A DNA stretch of 64,000 nucleotides from Microstegium vimineum (GCA_022036555.1 CM039129.1:38098051-38162050); one strand, 5' to 3'. Shown: positions 1-11,744, counted from the first letter of the stretch. Program-made: numbers and translations. The notes: generated by a model not told the origin, from the sequence alone.

Positions 1-358
1 TTCTTAAGGAAATATAGTTATTTTATTCTTATAAGATAAGAAAATATATAAATATTTCATTCTTTTACATAGATCATGAATGAGAAGAATTAAGTGATGA
101 TTATTAATATATAAATCATGTGTACTGTTGAGCCACTCCAACGGAGAAGAATCCCGGTCGAGATCACGCCAAAGGCCCGGCCAAAACACAATCCAATCTC
201 CAAACTGGTTTAAACATTAAGCTCAACATGATAGCATGGTATGGTTTGGCTCTTCGGCCTTTGGGGGATTAGGGTAGGATTTAGTACCTATTGATGAGCA
301 AAGCATTTGAGGCGGTGGAGGCCAGTATAAAACGAGGGGCATCAGGCCATAGCAACTC
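1..358 (+). promoter_or_regulatory. U2 array spacer and promoter of U2 copy 1
   Basis: This is the spacer of the U2 tandem array followed by the copy-1 promoter. Elements in order are an MSP-like GGCCCG at 174-179 (fits RGCCCR, the monocot-specific snRNA element), a USE-like gtacctattg at 284-293, and a TATA box TATAAAA at 326-332, about 33 bp before the RNA start. The USE-like motif is one base shorter than in copy 2 and diverges from the plant consensus RTCCCACATCG. The second MSP site seen in copy 2 (AGCCCA) reads AGCTCA here. The USE-to-TATA spacing of about four helical turns indicates RNA polymerase II transcription. Confidence 0.7.
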
Positions 359-553
359 ATACCTTTCTCGGCCTTTTGGCTAAGATCAAGTGTAGTATCT
401 GTTCTTATCAGTTTAATATCTGATATGTGGACCATGTGTCCACTTTGATATTAAATTTATTTTTTATGGGGGAGGACCTATTATAGTAGCTTGCTACTAG
501 GGTTCTCAAGCATCGCTTTAGGGTTGCACCAGTGCACTAGCTTGGCGCACCCC
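359..553 (+). ncRNA. U2 spliceosomal snRNA, copy 1
   Basis: U2 snRNA pairs with the intron branch point in the spliceosome. This 195-nt copy starts ATACCTTTCTCGGCCTTTTG and ends GCTTGGCGCACCCC, both hallmarks of plant U2. The branch-site recognition segment GTGTAGTATCTGTTC is intact, stem IIa is present, the stem GTGGAC...GTCCAC is intact, and an Sm-type ATTTTTTAT run is followed by GGGGGAGG. The 3'-terminal stem (tagtagcttgctact) is present. Downstream, aataatcaaa is a weak match to the plant 3' processing box. With copy 2 this is the best preserved gene in the array. Confidence 0.9.
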
Positions 554-968
554 AACCAAAACAATAATCAAATTTGATGGATGATTCAAAAAATATTTAT
601 TGATATTTTTTTGAATAACTAGCATCCAAGCCTCCAAGGTTAGTATCGCATCATAAAAAACATGAAACGAATGAAAACAAAATAAAAAGAATAACAGACC
701 GGACATTGCTGGCATTGAAGAACAGCTAGCTAGGAGCTAATCAATGGCTCTCGCCAATAGTTGTAAAAAAAAGGCTCTCGCCAATTGGCAACCTCCTCAT
801 AGTTAATACTCCTTCTGTCCAAAAAAGATACAATTCTACCAAGAGTGGCTAGTACTCATTCTGTCCAAAACAAAAATGCAATTCTACTAATTCAAAGCAG
901 GGGTTAAACTATATACGAAAATATTCTTGCAAATAAAACTACTCGTAGGAATATAAGAATACTATGAT
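554..968. repeat. U2 array spacer, downstream part
   Basis: Non-coding spacer repeated after each U2 gene. It includes a ctagctagcagctaatcaatgg-like block (about 722-745) and two short ctccttctgtccaaaa / ctcattctgtccaaaa motifs (about 808-870) that resemble Stowaway-type termini. It ends at an A/T-rich block (gatttcttaaggaaatatag) where the next unit begins. No gene is seen. Confidence 0.7.
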
Positions 969-1146
969 TTCTTAAGGAAATATAGTTATTTTATTCTTAT
1001 AAGATAATAAAATATATAACCATTTCATTCTTTGACATAGATCATGATAGGAAAGAATTGAGTGATAATTATTAATATATAAATCATGTGTACTGCTAAG
1101 CCACTCCAACGGAGAACAATCCCGACCGAGATCACACCTAAGGCCT

Positions 1147-1301
1147 GGCCCAAACACAATCCAATCTCCAAACTGGTTGAAACATTAAGCCCAACATGAT
1201 AGCATGACATGGTTTTGCTCTTCGGCCTTTGGGGGATTAGGGTAGGATTTAGTACCATATTGATGAGCAAAGCATTTGAGGCGGTGGAGGCCAGTATAAA
1301 A
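1147..1301 (+). promoter_or_regulatory. U2 copy 2 promoter (MSP, USE, TATA)
   Basis: This is the clearest snRNA promoter in the array. Two MSP-type RGCCCR elements lie at 1147-1152 (GGCCCA) and 1188-1193 (AGCCCA). A USE-like GTACCATATTG is at 1252-1262 and matches 8 of 11 positions of RTCCCACATCG. TATAAAA is at 1295-1301. The 32-bp gap between USE and TATA is the spacing known for polymerase II snRNA genes in plants; polymerase III types are about 10 bp closer. Confidence 0.75.
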
Positions 1302-1327
1302 CGAGGGGCATCAGACCATAGCAACTC

Positions 1328-1522
1328 ATACCTTTCTCGGCCTTTTGGCTAAGATCAAGTGTAGTATCTGTTCTTATCAGTTTAATATCTGATATGTGGA
1401 CCATGTGTCCACTTTGCTATTAAATTTATTTTTTATGGGGGAGGACCTATTATAGTAGCTTGCTACTAGGGTTCTCAAGCGTCGCTTTGGCGTTGCACCA
1501 CTGCCCTAGCTTGGCGCACCCC
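1328..1522 (+). ncRNA. U2 spliceosomal snRNA, copy 2
   Basis: A 195-nt U2 gene with intact 5' domain, GTAGTA branch-site recognition sequence, stem GTGGAC/GTCCAC, Sm-type ATTTTTTAT run and GCTTGGCGCACCCC end. It differs from copy 1 at a few positions in the 3' half, for example tttgctatta for tttgatatta and gcgtcgctttggcgtt for gcatcgctttagggtt. Copies 4 and 5 share the second variant, so copy 2 belongs to a different sublineage from copies 1 and 3. Likely functional by sequence. Confidence 0.9.
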
Positions 1523-2321
1523 AACCAAAACGATAATCAAATTTGATTGATGATTCAAAAATATTTATGGATAATTTGTAGAATATGTAGGATCCAAGCC
1601 TCCAAGTTTAGTATCGCATAATAAAAAACATGAAAAAAAATAAAAAGAATAAAAGACTGGACATTGATGGCATTGAACAACAGCTAGCTAGCAGCTAATC
1701 AATGGCTCCCGCCAATAGTTGTAAAAAAAGGCACTCGCATTTGGCAACCCCCCCATAGTTGTAAAAAAAGTCTCTCGCGAATTGGCAACCCCCCTCATAG
1801 TTAATACTCATTCTGTCCAAAAAAGATACAATTCTACCAAGAATAGTTAGCGCTCATTCTGTCCAAAAAATGCAATTCTTCTAATTCAAAGAGGTGGTTA
1901 AACTATCTACGGAAGTATTCTTGCAAAAAAACTACTCGTAGGAATATAAGAATACTATGATTTCTTAAGGAAATATAGTTATTTTATTCTTATAAGATAA
2001 GAAAATATATAAATATTTCATTCTTTTACATAGATCATGAATGAGAAGAATTAAGTGATGATTATTAATATATAAATCATGTGTACTGTTGAGCCACTCC
2101 AACGGAGAAGAATCCGGTCGAGATCACGCCAAAGGCCCGGCCAAAACACAATCCAATCTCCAAACTGGTTGAACCATTAAGCTCAACATGATAGCATGGT
2201 ATGGTTTGGCTCTTCCGCGCCTTTGCGGGATTAGCGTAGGATTTAGTACCATATTGATGAGTAAAGCATTTGAGGCGGTGGATGCCAGTATAAAACGAGG
2301 GGCATCAAGCCATGGCAACTC

Positions 2322-2513
2322 ATACCTTTCTCGGCCTTTTGGCTAAGATCAAGTATAGTATCTGTTTTTATCAGTTTAATATCTGATATGTCGACCATGT
2401 ATCCATTTTGATATTAAATTTATTTTTTATTGGCGGGCTATTATAGTAGCTTGCTACTAGGGTTCTCAAGCATCGCTTTAGCGTTGCACCAGTGCACTAG
2501 CTTGGCGCACCCC
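2322..2513 (+). pseudogene. U2 snRNA copy 3, probable pseudogene
   Basis: A 192-nt U2-like copy whose 3' half resembles copy 1. The stem reads tcgaccatgtatccat, which breaks the GTGGAC/GTCCAC pairing. The segment after the Sm site is shortened (attggcgggctatt for atgggggaggacctatt). The branch-site recognition GTAGTA itself is not damaged, though the flank reads aagtataGTATC. The promoter keeps TATAAAA. The damaged stem and Sm flank suggest a relic rather than a working gene. Confidence 0.75.
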
Positions 2514-2942
2514 AACCAAAACAATAATCAAATTTGATGGATGATTCAAAAAATATTTATTGATATTTTGTTGAATAACTAGCATCCAAGCCTCCAAGGT
2601 TAGTATGGCATCATAAAAAACATGAAACGAATGAAAACAAAATAAAAAGAATAAAAGACCGGACATTGCTGGCATTGAAGAATAGCTAGCTAGGAGCTAA
2701 TCAATGGCTCTCGCCAATAGTTGTAAAAAAGGCTCCGCCAATTGGCAACCTCCTCATAGTTAATACTCCTTCTGTCCAAAAAAGATACAATTCTACCAAG
2801 AGTGGTTAGTACTCATTCTGTCCAAAACAAAAATGCAATTCTACTAATTCAAAGCAGTGGTTAAACTATATACGCAAGTATTCTTGCAAATAAAACTACT
2901 AGTAGGAATATAAGAATACTATGATTTCTTAAGGAAATATAG

Positions 2943-3832
2943 TGTTGACACAAAAAAACGTCAGGATCTGCGAACACTTTGGGCTTATACCCGAATTCGA
3001 GTTCCGAGGGTGTGCCAGTCGATTTGACCAGTTAATTGACAAGGACGATAAATAGAACAAGATCTGAACGAGACAACCGCGATGCGCCCAGATGTCAAGG
3101 CTCAAACCTGATCAGGATAACTAGAGTAGAGCTGAATGAGACGACAGCGATGCGCCCGGACGTCAAGGCTCAGATTGCTCAAACGCGGAACTTGCAAGGG
3201 TTGACGGAGATCGATGAGATGCAGCCCGTCGAGACTTGATGAACTCGTAGATAGACTAAAACTAATGCGATAAAAGGTAAATTGCTGGAAAGATAGATAA
3301 AAATAATAGATTCATTTGATATGTTTGGATATATTTTTTCCACGGCCCCTTGGATACATATTTATACTCCGGCAAGAGGAGTTGTAGATAGACACGACTC
3401 ATACCTTCCTAAACAAAAACTCCTATTTTTAAGGAAATAAAACGAGTCACGCTAAAGGAAACAAACGACTCGTGCAAGAGTAGGACTCGAAATAAATCTA
3501 TTAATACTCGCATGGAATTACCAGTTTCCATATCTATCTTCTTCATGATGAAACCTTCCATCGGCAGACTTCCTTCAATCCGCAACTTTCCTTCGATGTC
3601 ATCGGCAACTTTCTGCTGACGTCAGCTATTCCGCTTCTATCGGCAGCTTTCTGTTCCCATCGGCAATCGCTCTTCGGCAACATCTTCTTGCCTCCATCGG
3701 CAACATTCTCTCTACTCCCATCGGCAATCTGATTGGTAATATCCCGATGCCGATAGAGAACAGTAACTATCTTTTTACCGATCGACACAATCCTTAGATC
3801 ATATTGACACGTGCCAAAAAACGGTGTCAACA
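2943..3832 (-). repeat. Downstream (3') LTR of the gag-only element
   Basis: An 890-bp LTR, TGTTGACAC...GTGTCAACA on the + strand and nearly palindromic at its tips. It contains many ATCGGCA/TGCCGAT octamer-like repeats between about 3560 and 3790. The duplicate copy is 10250-11138. By eye the two differ at a few percent of positions at most, so the insertion is moderately recent. The open frame at 3543-3833 is part of the LTR and is not a gene. Confidence 0.9.
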
Positions 3833-4137
3833 CATGCCCCCAATTTCGGAGTATAAAATATTTTATGCACCAAAATTTTCTTAACTGTAACCCATCATCG
3901 ACAATTGGTAATAGGGTCCTTCCGTTGGCTTCCCTTATACATCAAAGAGCATCCCCAAAGAGAATCACTACTAAACCAAAGCCAACTGAAATTAGAATCA
4001 CTCCATCGTCCACCGCTGCTATTCTAGCACAAGCTTTTCAATCCCAGCTTGCCGATGCCCCCCAAGTGCAATTCAAAACATTAGGGCTTATCAAGTACTA
4101 CTCCCAGGCCAAAAATGTCCAAGACCATCGACTCTAG

Positions 4138-7100
4138 TTACGCCATCGGTAACATATTGACATCTGCCGATGAATTCCCATGTTCGCGCTTTGGCCTCCA
4201 TCGCTTGTCTGAAGATTTTCCTCTGGAAGAATTTTCATCGTGACACAAATCTTCTTGGCGCTCGCGTTGCATCTTCCTTCTTTGAGTCTTTGTAAGACCC
4301 TTGGGGCACCATTGAGGGAGCTTAGTTTTCCAAACAGGTTGGTACTGTTTCTTATTGCTTGTATCTCCACCACCCCTTATGTTTGGATCTCTGGAAAATA
4401 TTTCCTCATCGGGCACTCTTACATCAGCCATTTGTAACACCCTAAAATTTCCTTTATTGAAAATAGGTTTAAATTGATTTTATTATGTTTTTTGTGCTCA
4501 TGAAATTGTAGGAAAATAAAACTTTTTATGGAATTAAAAGTTATCTTTTGGTAGAAACATGTCTGAGCATTCATGCCATGCATTTTGGAATTTTTGTTTG
4601 TCATATTTCAAAATTTAAAGGAAGTATCACATTTGAATTTCAAAATGGTTTCAAATTTGTCTTCAAAAATGTGTTTGGCAAATTACTTTGAAATAGAAAG
4701 AAATAAAAAGAAAAACAAAAACTTCCCTCTCTTCCTCCCAGCCCAACTCTCCCTCTCCCCTCTCTCGGTTTTGGCCCAGCCGGCCACCCACCCAGGCTGG
4801 CCCACCTCCCTCCCCTCCTCTTTTCCATCCAGCGCGCGGCCCAGCGGCCAAGCTAGCCCGCCAGGCCACCTCTCCCTCCCGCGCAGCCCAGCAGCGCGCC
4901 AGCCCAGCTTTCCCCCCTGCGTGCGCAGCCCAGAGCAGCTAGCAGGCCTGCTCGCCCCCTACGCGGCCCAGCCGCCAAGAACCCTAGTGCCAGCCCCCTC
5001 CCCCTATAAATACAGCCCCCTCTTTTCCCCACGCCGAGAGCAGCCGCCGCCACCAAGCCGGCACTGCTCCAACAATAACCGGGCAAACTTAAAGCGCTTG
5101 CCGTCCTTACGCTTTTCGCCTTGGAAAGCGTGTTTTCACGCGGTAATTATTTTTTCTTCCAAAAATAAATTTCAGTTCTACCATCAGTTTTCTTTTGTTT
5201 ATAAAATATTCGTTTTAACTCCGTTTTTCTCCTTTCGAGTTGCGTTAGATTCGTAGAGTTTTTATCTACATGTTAAAACCATAATCAATCTGTTTGGCAA
5301 ACTTTGAAAATAATATTTATTTAATGCTTTTTTAATTTCCAAGTTTAATCTCTAAATCTTGTTTAAATTGTATCTTCTCCGTTTCAAATCCGTTTCGTCC
5401 CATTCAAGTTGCGTTGGTTTTGTATCAGCGTAACCTTTTCTTTAGTGATCGTTAATACCATGTTAATAGCTCTGTAATTTTATGTTTAACTCCTAACTTG
5501 ATTAATAACTATGCAATTTGTTTTATATATAAAATATGATTAGTTCTACTTTTATTTCGAGATCCAAATATAACTTTGACTTAATCTAACTTGGGTGTTT
5601 CTCTGAAATACCTTATCCATTCTTTATATAGTTATAAAATGGATAAAGCCTATAGTTCTCTTTTATAAAAGCAAATCTTCTGTTAGTTGTATCTTTCTAA
5701 TCGTAGACCCATTTAGTGTGTTCTTCGCGACTGTGTGATCGTAGAGTTGCATAGATCTCTTTTTAAATCATTTTCATTGATTGGTGTATTGTTCTAATTT
5801 AGCCATGTTTGTATGCTTTGTATGATTAGATGTTTGTGTGGTGATTTGTTAATTATTGTCCAATCGGTGAGTTTGCGTTGGAGATCAAGTTGAAGAAGTT
5901 GGTTTTCCTGAAGATTTTTGAAGACGTTGATCTTTGAAGAAAAGATCTGTTTTAAGGCAAGTATTCATGGGATCATCCTTGTTGTCCTAATCACTTAAAT
6001 CATTAATTCATGATTGCATGTGTTTCTTTGATATCCTATTTAGTTTTCACCATAGTTTTGTACCTTATACCTTGTTACCTTGGGAATTTATGCATTTGGG
6101 TAGATCAAGCTAGTGCTCTCGAGAAATAACCATGATCACGTAAACCTGACTAATGACTTATGCAACAATGGTAAAATCTGCTTTTTAGCAACATGGATTA
6201 GGGTGAACTAGAGCACAGTTTTTTAGATGCTCTAGAACCTCCGTAAGCGATCACCCGGGATTTACAGTATAACCATGAGAGCTACATGGCTCTGGCTTTA
6301 GTTCAGTATTAGGGTCACTCTCTCGCATGCGGCAGTTCACGAAAGTTGCCATTGACGAGCGGTTGCGGTAGCGGCTGGAGTGGGGACTGCTGCGTGTGTG
6401 TACCATCTCGTGGCTCCTATATACCCCTTGCCCGTGAATCCGTACTGTCTGTGGTATGTCAGCGAACCCCTTTGAAAGACTTCATAGTGTACCCTGCCCG
6501 CTCACCTCGGTAGTGTTAAGGGAGTCATGATCCCGGGGCATTTGGGCAAACACGACTCATGGGTAAAGTGTACAACCTCTGCAGAGTGTTAAAAACTGGT
6601 ATATTAGCCGTGCTCACGGATACGAGCGGCCTAGAATTCTTATGGAACAAAATGACTTTAATCTATCATTTACTAGTTGCTATTCTTTATTCATGTTTAC
6701 TTGATCATATGGTTATTGGACTGTTGATATTATTGATGCTATCCATATGCTAAAATTGTGACAACATAAAAGTTGATGTAGTTTAACCAGTGTCATACCT
6801 TTTTGAGCCTCATGTGAATATTTGTTGAGTACGAAAGTACTTACGCTTGTTTTTCTTTTCAACCTTTGGATAAAAATCCCGGATGGGTACCACAGTGCAA
6901 GAGTTTCGAGCAGTTAGACTTGTGATCAACCAGTCAGTTGGTCCCTGTGGAGTGGAGTCTTCACCTGAAGATCGGAGAGTATTTCTGCTGTTTTCTCTTT
7001 CAAGGTTATTTCTTTGACCATATATGTTATATACTTAAGTATTGTCTTTTGATATTACCTTGTTCTGTGGCTATATGTGAGATTTGACTTCCTGGGCTCA

Positions 7101-10100
7101 CATATAGGGTATATCTGGTTTTGTTCTTAAAACCGGGTGTGACACCATTTCCTCAAGCTCTTCTTGACAAATACGCTTGCCAAGCCTGTCATGTACGCTG
7201 AGCTTGCCCCCCAGCCGATCATGTGCTGACCCCTTTCCTTTGATCGTCCTGCCATAGTTTGATGTTCGATAGTCAAAACAAGGTTTCTTTTCTGACCGAT
7301 CGGCAGGGTAGTACCCATTGCATTCGGGACAATTATCGGCAGTGGGTAGCTTGATGCCTTCTTCCCAACAATAAACAAAGAAGGGACACCTCCAATGATC
7401 TTTATGCCGAAGCCACTCTTGGTGCCTTTCTTCCTCTTGCCGCCGATATCGCTCCTCCTGCGATTGCCGATAATCTTGTCGTGGCCGCCTATGCGTGATC
7501 ACGACGCCATAAGACCTCCCGGCGTTACTGCTTTCATCGGCAACTCTTTTGCCTTTTCTATCATCGGCAAACTTCCTCCCTGTTACTTCATGCGCAGCTA
7601 TCTGATGTTCAGGGTCTACCGATGCGCTTTTCTTGGCAGCTTCCGATGTCAACACCTTAGACTTTCCACTGGTTTCCACCATGTTATTTGGAAACGGGTG
7701 CTGATCAATCTTCATCGGCTTCTGGGCCTTAGTATTTTCAAACTTGATTCGCCTAGATTCAATTTCTGATTGCAACTGCTGCCTAAAAACTTTGCAATCA
7801 TTGGTATTGTGCGAAGTTGCATTGTGCCACTTGCAATACTTGATCCTCCTGAGTTCTTCGGCAGATGGAATTGCCTGGTTAGGCGCCAACTTAATCCTCC
7901 CTTCTTGAAGCAATAGGTCAAACATCCTATCGGCCTTAGTGATATCAAAGGTGAATCTCTCAGCTTCTTTCTGGTCGAACGGACAAGATACCGGCTTTTT
8001 ATTCTCTACCCATTCAACTAAACCGATACTTGCTTCTTCGTCCGAATCTGTTTTCTTAGTCAAAGACACCTCTTTATCCCAATTTACTCTAGGCTCGAAA
8101 ACCTTGGTGTCTTGATCGGCAACCCTTTGCACAAGATGGCTTAAGCTTTCGAACTCTTGAGACACGTTTTTGTCCCTGATGTGCGGCAGTAATCCTTGGA
8201 AGGCCAAATCCGCCAATTGTCGATCATCAAGTACCAAGCTATAGCACTTGTTCTTCACGGCTCGCATTCTTTGCACGAAGCTTTCTACCGATTCATCATT
8301 AAGCTGCTTCAATTTGACCAAATCGGTAATCTTCTTTTCATGTACGCCAGCAAAGAAGTATTTGTGAAACTATTTTTCTAGATCGGCCCAAGTGATCACA
8401 AAATTTGGAGGTAGTGAAATAAACCATGTAAATGCCGATCCAGATAACGATAACGAAAACAATCTCACCCTCAGTTCATCCCTGCTGGCTGCCTCTCCAC
8501 ATTGGATAATAAATCGGTTAATGTGCTCCATTGTTGATATATCATCTTGACCAGAAAATTTGGTGAAATCTGGCACTTTGTATAGATTTGGGAGAGGGAT
8601 CAAATCATACGCAGGAGGGTACGGCGTCCGATAAGAATATGTATTAACCTTAGGCTTGATACCGAATTGCTCTTTCATCACTTCGGTAATCTTATCGGCT
8701 CAGTACGCATCTTGATCATGCCGATGCACTGGCTGGATGTTGACTGGTTGAACAGATTGATATACCTTCTCATCTCTTTGTGGTAAATAGGCCGAACCGG
8801 TTGGTGCAGAGGCAACATCAATTCACTGAACATCATGCATCGACTGATTTGTCGATGGACCACCTTGAACACCCACTGGAATATATTGCGGGAATAGAGG
8901 GTTTACCGGCTAGGACGCCGATGCATCATTATATAATTCCGATGGTAAGTGGTGGTGTTGGACCCCTGCCACTTGACATCCAGGTTGCGTCACCTGTTGT
9001 TGAACATTATGCATCGGCTGAGTTGCCGATGGGCAATTTTGAACATCCACTGGGTTGTATTGTGACATTGTATTCATCGGCTGATATGTCGATGTCTCAT
9101 TGTGCACGTTCACTTGCGAGTGCTGCGGCGAAGTAGTACTTATCGGCTGATGTACCGATATTTCATTCTGAAGACTCGCTGGCGGATGATACTGCGGAGC
9201 TCTTGCCACTTGGTATCCAGGCTGCACAACTTGCTGCTGAATCGGTAATTGACTGATCCAACTTACATTAGATGTCATCGGCATATGACATGCCGATGGC
9301 TGATAACCAGCTGGCGCTTGCTGCCCTTGTATCCTTGGATGATCGCCTTGATTTGCGGGTACCACAGCTTGAGCAGCCATTGCCGATATAGGCTGATTAA
9401 CAATTGCCATGCCTTGTTGCATCGGCCAAGAATTTGCCGATGGCCTCGCGTAGGACACTTCATGTACTGCCATCTGAAACCCTCCTGACGGCAACTGCAT
9501 ATTTGAAGGCGTTGCAGTATAATGCGTCACTGGGATCATCGGCTGTACGGGCGCTACCGATGTCATGGGAGCCTTCCATGCTACATCTTGCCTTGGGGAC
9601 AATCTAGGATTAGCAGCAAATGAATCTAGAGGCATGTCGTATCCCCACCAGTTGGCGGAAGTTGGCTCACTCTGGGTCACAGGTCTAGACATTGTTGACG
9701 CCACCAGATTTGTATTTAATTGAGTGATGCTTGCTGGGCTCGATCTTGGCGGCATGATCTCATCGGCAGATTGGTTCATAATCGGTGAAGACACCCTTGG
9801 AACCGCCGATGGGATCGTAACGGATGCCGATCCGAGTTGATGATACACCGGACCAACATAATATGGTGCTTGTTCTTCCTTAAAAGTTTGTTTGACAGCA
9901 TTGTATACAGTATTGGATAGCACATTGGATTGGCTAATTAACACATGATCTAATGCAGAATTAACCATCTCTTGTAATTTACCAGGATTGGCATCGAAGG
10001 TGACCTGCCGTGGATCTTGCTTCTGGATAGCTTCGCCGCTCCTGTTTAGGCTGAAGTACTTCAGATACAACTGTTTGTACTCCTCCATAGCCCGCTCCAT
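4138..10100 (-). pseudogene. Degenerate gag of the gag-only element, split by a nested LTR
   Basis: One reading frame runs on the minus strand from an ATG at 10100 to a TAA at about 4138, interrupted by the 2.7-kb insertion at 4433-7144. The first ~400 residues are Q/P/S-rich with repeated H-Q-P-I-S/M-like segments. Next comes a retrotransposon gag core (about 8640-8050) with the landmarks PYPPAYDLIPLP, KFSGQD and GSAFTWF. A knuckle-like C-x2-H-x4-H-x4-C lies near 7785-7835 and a further C-P-x-C motif near 7330. Four in-frame stops interrupt it: TAG 8910-8912, TGA 8823-8825, TGA 8700-8702 and TAG 8370-8372. Two look like TGG-to-TGA or CAG-to-TAG changes. The frame resumes correctly across the nested insertion, so the insertion hit a still continuous gag. 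Confidence 0.8.
4433..7144 (+). mobile_element. Nested solo LTR (2.7 kb) inside gag
   Basis: A 2712-bp segment begins TGTAACACCC and ends GGGTGTGACA, flanked by the perfect 5-bp duplication CCATT (4428-4432 and 7145-7149). No second copy of the ends exists inside it, so it is a solo LTR left by recombination. Orientation is taken as + because a TATA box, TATAAATA, lies at 5005-5012, followed by a GC-rich probable leader. The 227-codon open frame at 4573-5256 is C- and P-rich LTR promoter sequence, not a gene. The nested order is U2 array, then gag element, then this LTR. Confidence 0.85.
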
Positions 10101-10224
10101 AGCTTGCTTCTAATCATCTCTCAAATTTGCTTCGGAGACTTCAATGACACTTTTCGGATTGATCCCAGCAGTATCGTCCATTAAGCTTGTAATGGGCTAA
10201 ATCGTGGCTAACAGATGTGATATC

Positions 10225-10242
10225 GTCCCACTGGGCGTGCCA
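10225..10242 (-). other. Primer-binding site candidate of the gag-only element
   Basis: On the minus strand this reads TGGCACGCCCAGTGGGAC, seven bases inside the LTR edge at 10250. It starts with TGG, as sites pairing with a tRNA 3' CCA end do. The tRNA was not identified. Confidence 0.55.
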
Positions 10243-10249
10243 AAAGAGG

Positions 10250-11138
10250 TGTTGACACAAAAAGTGTCATGATCTGCGAACACCTCGGGCTTATACCTGA
10301 ATTCGATATCCGAGGGTGTGCCAGTCGATTTGACCAGTTAATCGACAAGGACGATAAATAGAACAAGATCTGAACGAGACAACGGCGATGCGCCCAGATG
10401 TCAAGGCTCAAACCTGATCAGGATAACTAGAGTAGAGCTGAACGAGACGACAACGATGCGCCCGGACGTCAAGGCTCAGATTGCTCAAACGCGGAACATG
10501 TAAGGGTTGACGGAGATCGATGAGATGCAGCCCGTCGAGACTTGAAGAACTCGTAGATAGACTAAAACTAATGCGATAAAAGGTAAATTGCTGGAAAGAT
10601 AGATAAAAATAATAGATTCATTTGATATGCTTGGATATATTTTTTCCATGGCCCCTTGGGTACATATTTATACTCCGGCAAGAGGAGTTGTAGATAGACA
10701 CGACTCATACCTTCCTAAACAAAAACTCCTATTTTTAAGGAAATAAAACGACTCACGCTAAAGGAAACAAATGACTCGTGCAAGAGTCGGACTCGAAATA
10801 AATCTATTAATACTGGCATGAAATTACCAGCTTCCATATCTATCTCCTTCACGATGAAACCTTCCATCGGCAGACTTCCTTCAATCCGCAACTTTCCTTC
10901 GATGTCATCGGCAACGTTCTGCTGACGTCAGCTATTCCGCTTCTATCGGCAGCTTTCTGTTCCCATCGGCAATCGCTCTTCGGCAACATCTTCTTGCCTC
11001 CATCGGCAACATTCTCTCTACTCCCATCGGCAATCTGATTGGTAATATACCGATGCCGATAGAGAACAGCAACTATCTTTTTGCCGATCGACACAATCCT
11101 CAGATCATATTGACACGTGCCAAAAAACGGTGTCAACA
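10250..11138 (-). repeat. Upstream (5') LTR of the gag-only element
   Basis: An 889-bp copy of the 2943-3832 LTR with the same TGTTGACAC and GTGTCAACA ends. Small differences include a four-base change near the tip (aaaaaaacgtcagg versus aaaaagtgtcatg) and scattered substitutions. As the gag frame reads leftward, this LTR carried the promoter. The open frame at 10849-11139 is the LTR counterpart of the one at 3543-3833. Confidence 0.9.
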
Positions 11139-11485
11139 TATAGTTATTTTATTCTTATAAGATAATAAAATATATAACTATTTCATTCTTTGACATAGGT
11201 CATGATAGGGAAGAATTGAGTTATAATTATTAATATATAAATCATCTGTACTGCTGAGCCACTCCAACAGATAACAATCCCAGCCGAGATCACACCTAAG
11301 GCCCGACCCAAACACAATCCAATCTCCGAACTGGTTGAAATATTAAGCCCAACATGATAGCCTGGCAATGTTTTGCGCTTCCGCCTTTGCGGGATTAGCA
11401 TAGGATTTAGTGTCATATTGATGAGCAAAGCATTTGAGGCGGTGGAGGGCAGTATAAAATGAGGGGCATCACGCCATAGCAACTC

Positions 11486-11680
11486 ATACCTTTCTCGGCC
11501 TTTTGGCTAAGATCAAGGGTAGTACCTGTTTTTATCAGTTTAATATCTTATATGTGGACCATGTGTCCACTTTGATATTAAATTTATTTTTTATGGGGGA
11601 GTACTTATTATAGTAGCTTGCTACTAGGGTTCTCAAGCGTCGCTTTGGCGTTGCACCACTGCCCTAGCTTGGCGCACCCC
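11486..11680 (+). ncRNA. U2 snRNA copy 4, variant
   Basis: A full-length 195-nt copy with correct 5' and 3' ends, GTGGAC/GTCCAC stem and Sm-type run. The branch-site region reads gggtagtacctgtttttatcag. GTAGTA is kept but its flanks differ from copies 1 and 2 (gggtagtaCctgtTttt for gtgtagtaTctgtTctt). Stem IIa has tatcttatat for tatctgatat, which weakens the helix. The promoter has TATAAAA at 11453-11459, but the USE-like element is altered (tgtcatattg). It could be weakly active or a relic. Confidence 0.75.
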
Positions 11681-11744
11681 AACCAAAATAATAATCAAAT
11701 TTGATGGATGATTCAAAAATATTTATTGATAATTTGTAGAATAA

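Larger units (their letters stand above)
2938..11143 (-). mobile_element. Gag-only Ty3-gypsy-like LTR retrotransposon inserted in the U2 array
   Basis: The element spans 2943-11138 and is flanked by the perfect 5-bp duplication TATAG (2938-2942 and 11139-11143). LTRs of about 890 bp begin TGTTGACAC and end GTGTCAACA. Orientation is minus, because the coding frame is on that strand. In that orientation a primer-binding-site candidate (TGGCACGCCCAGTGGGAC, complement of 10225-10242) lies just inside the upstream LTR. A polypurine tract (AATTGGGGGCATG, complement of 3833-3845) abuts the downstream LTR. Only a gag-like frame is found, with no protease, reverse transcriptase or integrase. It is therefore a non-autonomous element that would have needed enzymes from a relative. 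It interrupts what was a U2 spacer. Confidence 0.88.

Noticed and set aside
808..870. Stowaway MITE in each U2 spacer
   Set aside because: ctccttctgtccaaaa-type motifs occur twice in direct orientation rather than as inverted ends, so no element could be bounded.
4573..5256. 227-codon open frame as a gene
   Set aside because: It lies wholly in the GC-rich promoter part of a solo LTR, spans the TATA box, and is P/S/R-rich without a domain.
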